A program made the position numbers and the translations under genes. A model generated the notes under the pieces. It was given only the letters and a program-made list of their open reading frames with translations. It did no database searches and was not told the DNA's origin. This document shows positions 60,738 to 64,000 of a DNA stretch of 64,000 bases, one piece after another. The DNA comes from Burkholderiales bacterium. GTDB taxonomy: Bacteria; Pseudomonadota; Gammaproteobacteria; Burkholderiales; Burkholderiaceae_C. The stretch lies in assembly GCA_016000195.1 (NCBI GenBank), contig JAECRO010000006.1, positions 1 to 64,000 of the forward strand. The letters run 5' to 3'. Numbering within the stretch: position 1 is the first letter of the stretch; every line of letters begins with the position of its first letter.

Positions 60738-61276
60738 TGGCCACCCGGACCGCCACCAAGCCGGGCGCAAAAACAAGCTTCAAAAAAACCTCCTCCAGCA
60801 CCAGCACGGCCATGCTGCCCTGGCTCGGGCTGGCCTTGATTCTGCTGCTGGCCGACCAGTTCACCAAGGTGCTGATCCTGGGCTACTACCGGCTGGGTGA
60901 CGCGACTTACATCACCAGCTTTTTCAACGTGGTCCGGGTCCACAACACCGGGGCGGCGTTCTCGTTCCTGGCGGCGGCATCGGGCTGGCAGCGCTGGTTT
61001 TTTACCGCCATCGGCGCGCTGGCCGCCGTGTTCATCATCTGGATGCTGAAGTCGCATCCGGGGCAAAAGCTGTTTTCATTTGCCATGGCCTGCATTCTGG
61101 GCGGCGCCATCGGCAACGTGATTGACCGCACGCGGCACGGCTACGTGGTGGATTTTCTGGATTTTCATTACGGCAACTGGCACTTTCCGGCCTTCAACAT
61201 TGCCGACAGCGCCATTACCGTGGGCGCCATCTGCCTGATCCTGGACGAGCTCCAGCGGGTGCGGCGCAGCCGCTAG
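60737..61276 (+). CDS. lspA: Lipoprotein signal peptidase (signal peptidase II)
   Basis: Cleaves signal peptides of prolipoproteins. From ATG 60737 it is 179 residues, with an extended N-terminus (about 25 polar residues) before the first helix [20 protein letters not shown]. Conserved parts: [20 protein letters not shown] (NTGAAF), [20 protein letters not shown] (catalytic Asp in NVIDR), [20 protein letters not shown] and [20 protein letters not shown] (second Asp). Four membrane helices. It overlaps ileS by one base. All active-site residues are present. Confidence 0.95.
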   Translation: MATRTATKPGAKTSFKKTSSSTSTAMLPWLGLALILLLADQFTKVLILGYYRLGDATYITSFFNVVRVHNTGAAFSFLAAASGWQRWFFTAIGALAAVFIIWMLKSHPGQKLFSFAMACILGGAIGNVIDRTRHGYVVDFLDFHYGNWHFPAFNIADSAITVGAICLILDELQRVRRSR

Positions 61277-61455
61277 CCCCCCACAACCCTGCAAGCCTCA
61301 AGGCAAACCGAGCCTTGCGGCGTTCGCCGGCCACGGCTTGAGGATGGTGGTGTTTTCGTTTGATTTATCCTGGCTGTCGCCGCTGTGCATTTTCATGGGC
61401 GTGGTGCTGTTCATCTCCCGGCCGACATATTCAAAGTTGGCGCACCGACAAGAAA

Positions 61456-62451
61456 CTACAGCGTCAGGATGGTGCAGCCGGTGGTTTTGCGGGCTTCCAG
61501 CGCACGGTGCGCCGCGGCCACGTCGGCCAGCGCAAAACGCTGGCCGATGCGAATTTTCACCTTGCCGCTGGCCACCATGTCAAACAGGTCATCGGCCATT
61601 TCCTGCGTGGATTCGCGCGTGGTGATGTGGCTGAACAGCGTCTGGCGCGTCACGTAGAGCGATCCCTTGGGGCCGAGGATGCCGGGCGAAAACGGCGCGA
61701 CCGGGCCGGAGGCGTTGCCAAAGCTGACCATCAGGCCGAAGGGCCGCAGGCAGTCGAGCGAGCGGTCGAAGGTGTCCCTGCCGACCGAGTCGTAGACCAC
61801 CTTCACGCCCTGGCCGCCGGTGATTTCCTTCACGCGGGCAACGAAATCTTCTTTCGCGTAATTGATGACAAAGGCCGCGCCAAGCGATTCGGCAAGCGCG
61901 CATTTTTCATCCGATCCGGCCGTGCCGATCAGCCGCAGGCCCATGGCTTTGGCCCACTGGCAGGCAATCAGGCCAACGCCGCCGGCGGCCGCGTGAAACA
62001 GCACGAAATCGCCCTCCTTCAGTCCGCCCTGCGGCTGGGTGCGGCGCAGCAGGTATTGCGCGGTCAGGCCCTTGAGCATCATGGCCGCGCCGGTCTCGAA
62101 CGAAATCGCGTCGGGCAGTTTGCAGACGCATTTGGCGGGCATGACGCGCACTTCGCAATAGCTGCCCGGCGGCTGGCTGGCGTAGGCGGCGCGGTCGCCC
62201 GGCTGCAGGTGCGTCACGCCCTCGCCCACGGCCTCGACGATGCCCGACGCTTCCATGCCCAGCTGCAGCGGCATGGGCAGCGGGTACAGGCCGCTGCGCT
62301 GGTACACGTCGATGAAGTTCAGGCCGATGGCCTTGTGGCGGATGCGGATTTCGCCGGGGCCGGGTTCACCCACCTGCACTTCGACCAGCTTGAGTTCTTC
62401 AGGGCCGCCGTGCTGGTCGATGCGTATGGCGTGGGAGGTCATCTGGGTCAT
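61456..62451 (-). CDS. Quinone oxidoreductase (zinc-independent MDR, QOR type)
   Basis: NADPH-dependent quinone or enone reductase of 331 residues from ATG 62451 (MTQMTSHAIRIDQHGGPEEL); AAGGA lies eight bases before it. Family parts: LNFIDVYQRSGLYPLPMPLQ, LGMEASGIVEAVGEGVTHLQ, the catalytic-domain segment MMLKGLTAQYLLRRT and the NADPH loop VLFHAAAGGVGLIACQWAKA (A-A-x-G-G-V-G), then VVYDSVGRDTFDRSLDCLRP. No zinc ligands, as for QOR. Divergent from the DMT permease gene. Substrate unproven. Confidence 0.92.
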   Translation of the reverse strand: MTQMTSHAIRIDQHGGPEELKLVEVQVGEPGPGEIRIRHKAIGLNFIDVYQRSGLYPLPMPLQLGMEASGIVEAVGEGVTHLQPGDRAAYASQPPGSYCEVRVMPAKCVCKLPDAISFETGAAMMLKGLTAQYLLRRTQPQGGLKEGDFVLFHAAAGGVGLIACQWAKAMGLRLIGTAGSDEKCALAESLGAAFVINYAKEDFVARVKEITGGQGVKVVYDSVGRDTFDRSLDCLRPFGLMVSFGNASGPVAPFSPGILGPKGSLYVTRQTLFSHITTRESTQEMADDLFDMVASGKVKIRIGQRFALADVAAAHRALEARKTTGCTILTL

Positions 62452-62599
62452 CTCATATTTCCTTGGCGTTTTTTTCAGTGAATCAGGGGAAGGCGATGGG
62501 CCGTCATGGTGCCATGAATCCGGGCCGGCTGCGGCCCGCCCGCGCAAGGCAACGGCGCGCCGCAGGACACGGCTAAAACGGCTTGGTACAGTCAGCGTC

Positions 62600-63505
62600 A
62601 TGAATCAACGCCTGACCCCTGCCACCGCCCTGCTGCTGACGCTGCCACCCCTGCTCTGGGCCGGCAATGCGGTGGTCGGCCGCGTCGTGCATGAACTCAT
62701 CCCGCCGATGACCTTGAACTTCCTGCGCTGGGCGCTGGCCTTTGTCATTCTCCTGCCGCTGGCCTGGCGGGTGCTGCGCCCGGACAGTGCGATGTGGCGC
62801 CACTGGAAGCGCTTTTCGCTGCTCGGCCTGCTGGGCATCGGCTGCTACAACGCGCTGCAATACCTGGCGCTGCAAACCTCGGCGCCGCTCAACGTGACGC
62901 TGGTGGCGTCCAGCATTCCGGTGTGGATGCTGATGGTGGGCGCGCTGTGCTTCGGCAGGCCGGTGTCGCGCCGGCAGATGGCCGGGGCGCTGCTGTCGAT
63001 TGCCGGCGTGCTGGTGGTGCTGGCGCGCGGCCAGTGGGATTTGCTGGTCCGGGTCAGGCTGGTGCCGGGCGATATGTATGTCTTGGTGGCCACGCTGGCC
63101 TGGGCGTTTTACAGCTGGCTGCTGATTCAACCCAAGGAAAAAGAGCCGCTTGAAGTCCGCAGCGACTGGGCGGCCTTTTTGATGGCGCAGATTGTCTTTG
63201 GCGTGGGCTGGTCGGCCCTGTTTGCTGGCGGCGAATGGGCCTTGACCGATGCGCGCATCACCTGGGGCTGGCCGCTGGTGGCAGCGCTGCTGTACATCGC
63301 GGTCGGCCCGGCAGTCATTTCCTACCGCTGCTGGGGCCTGGGCGTGCAGCGGGTCGGCCCTGCCATTGCCAGCTTTTTCGCCAACCTCACGCCGCTGTTC
63401 GCGGCCCTGCTGTCGGCGGCCTTCCTGGGCGAATTGCCGCATCTTTATCACGCGCTGGCGTTTTTTCTCATCGTGAGCGGGATCGTGGTGTCGGCGCGGC
63501 GCTGA
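62600..63505 (+). CDS. DMT-superfamily (EamA) transporter
   Basis: Inner-membrane permease of 301 residues with ten predicted helices in two EamA repeats. First: ATALLLTLPPLLWAGNAVVG, NFLRWALAFVILLPLAWRVL, APLNVTLVASSIPVWMLMVG, MAGALLSIAGVLVVLARGQW. Second: DMYVLVATLAWAFYSWLLIQ, WGWPLVAALLYIAVGPAVIS, VGPAIASFFANLTPLFAALL, LYHALAFFLIVSGIVVSARR. Probably exports a metabolite or amino acid; substrate not predictable. ATG 62600; the longer open frame upstream runs over the quinone reductase gene and is not coding. Confidence 0.92.
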   Translation: MNQRLTPATALLLTLPPLLWAGNAVVGRVVHELIPPMTLNFLRWALAFVILLPLAWRVLRPDSAMWRHWKRFSLLGLLGIGCYNALQYLALQTSAPLNVTLVASSIPVWMLMVGALCFGRPVSRRQMAGALLSIAGVLVVLARGQWDLLVRVRLVPGDMYVLVATLAWAFYSWLLIQPKEKEPLEVRSDWAAFLMAQIVFGVGWSALFAGGEWALTDARITWGWPLVAALLYIAVGPAVISYRCWGLGVQRVGPAIASFFANLTPLFAALLSAAFLGELPHLYHALAFFLIVSGIVVSARR

Positions 63506-63514
63506 AGACCGGCT

Positions 63515-63727
63515 TTATTCCAGCCCGAATGCCTGCCGGAAAGCAACACAGAACTCGCCCGTTCCACTGATCAGCAGCGTCAGGGTATGGCGCGGTTTTC
63601 CGGGCAATGCAGCCTGCACGGCAGGCACCCGCTCGGGTCAGACCGATGCCACGGCCTCAAACACACCCGTGCCGTCAGTGTCTTCGCTGTACTCGAAGTC
63701 CAGATAGTTCAGCGTCTTGGGGAGCAT
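63515..63727 (-). pseudogene. Small conserved gene with in-frame TGA
   Basis: Starts MLPKTLNYLDFEYSEDTDGT at 63727 and continues GVFEAVASV, then TGA at 63638-63640, then in the same frame PERVPAVQAALPGKPRHTLT, LLISGTGEFCVAFRQAFGLE and TAA at 63515-63517. The two halves look like one protein: I recall small Comamonadaceae proteins with a similar start (DFDYSED) and end (SGTxxFCxAFRxAF), but about 40-60 residues longer in the middle. So this is probably a degraded copy with an internal loss and a nonsense codon. I cannot exclude a short 29-residue peptide. Confidence 0.55.
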
Positions 63728-63737
63728 GGCCGCCTTG

Positions 63738-64000
63738 TCAAAACGTTCCCGGATACGCTCCGCCGTCGGCCAGCACGTTCTGGCCGGTCATGTAGCCGGC
63801 ATGCACGCTGCACAGGAAGGCGCAGATGGCGCCGAACTCTTCGGGCGTGCCGTAGCGGCCGGCGGGGATTTGCGCCTGTTCGGCGCGGCGGATGTCCTCG
63901 ATGCTCTTGCCGGATTTTTCAGCGCTGGCGCGCACCATGGTGGCGATGCGGCCGGTGTCGAACTTGCCCGGCAGCAGGTTGTTGAGGGTGACGCCCTGCG
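63738..64000 (-). CDS. SDR-family oxidoreductase, C-terminal part (5' end beyond window)
   Basis: The frame enters at the window edge with QGVTLNNLLPGKFDTGRIAT and ends at 63738 after IPAGRYGTPEEFGAICAFLC, SVHAGYMTGQNVLADGGAYP, GTF. The P-G-x-x-x-T, R-x-G-x-P-E-E and T-G-Q-x-x-x-x-D-G-G motifs are the C-terminal signature of FabG-like short-chain dehydrogenases. The nucleotide loop and the Ser-Tyr-Lys triad lie outside the window. Substrate cannot be told. Confidence 0.9.
   Translation of the reverse strand, partial: QGVTLNNLLPGKFDTGRIATMVRASAEKSGKSIEDIRRAEQAQIPAGRYGTPEEFGAICAFLCSVHAGYMTGQNVLADGGAYPGTF

Noticed and set aside
61277-61455. Possible short gene between lspA and the quinone reductase gene
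   Set aside because: A frame starting at 61338 has one hydrophobic stretch but runs into antisense sequence of the reductase gene and has no ribosome site or family match.

Overview
The window looks like chromosomal DNA of a betaproteobacterium of the Burkholderiales, most likely family Comamonadaceae (Polaromonas- or Rhodoferax-like). This rests on protein character, the high-GC backbone, the neighbourhoods lolA-ftsK, ribF-ileS-lspA and livHMGF, and a family of short palindromic repeats that I recall from Comamonadaceae. The genus is inferred, not shown. I saw no tRNA, rRNA or CRISPR array.

Positions 1-29.6 kb, nearly all on the minus strand, hold a large Wzy-type exopolysaccharide/capsule locus. 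Read in its own direction it starts with an RfaH/NusG-like antiterminator (29616-29062). A leader follows with a strong ops-like element (28946-28960). Then come export and control genes (wza, wzb, wzc), GDP-fucose precursor genes (manC, fcl, gmd), and an AT-rich cassette of wzx, a pyruvyl transferase, wzy, five glycosyltransferases and three acyl/acetyltransferases (about 20.5-9.3 kb). The far end is GC-rich again: wcaI-like transferase, vanZ, a YhcG/DUF1016 nuclease, a wcaJ-like initiating sugar transferase, galU, a GDP-mannose hydrolase and another acyltransferase. Together these predict a fucose-containing, acylated and probably pyruvylated polymer similar in logic to colanic acid. The distal end is scarred by an IS630 element inserted beside an IS66 remnant and by partial duplications: a 236-bp perfect repeat of the nudix gene, and a duplicated vanZ/wcaJ border on both sides of the nuclease gene.

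Positions 29.9-64 kb are mostly housekeeping backbone: a CNNM/CBS transporter-like protein diverging from apaH, yihY, an RhlE-type helicase, an SDR, a ferredoxin-reductase, the livHMGF branched-chain amino-acid transporter, rarA, lolA, ftsK, a Crp/Fnr regulator, trxB, rpmB-rpmG, a fatty-acid desaturase, an RsmB-type methyltransferase, prfC, purN, yceH, a bestrophin, an HNH nuclease, ribF-ileS-lspA, a quinone oxidoreductase, a DMT permease and a partial SDR. Decayed genes lie between them: a phytase-like secreted protein, an acyl-CoA dehydrogenase N-terminus, and a small gene with an in-frame TGA.

The most unusual signals are (i) the RfaH-like gene directly upstream of an ops-like site and a hairpin in the leader of a roughly 27-kb operon, (ii) a 17-nt palindromic repeat (GCTAYTG...ATAGC) found at least six times, four of them inside essential or conserved coding genes, including the LolA signal peptide, and (iii) repeated accessory-gene insertions flanked by partial duplications of their neighbours.
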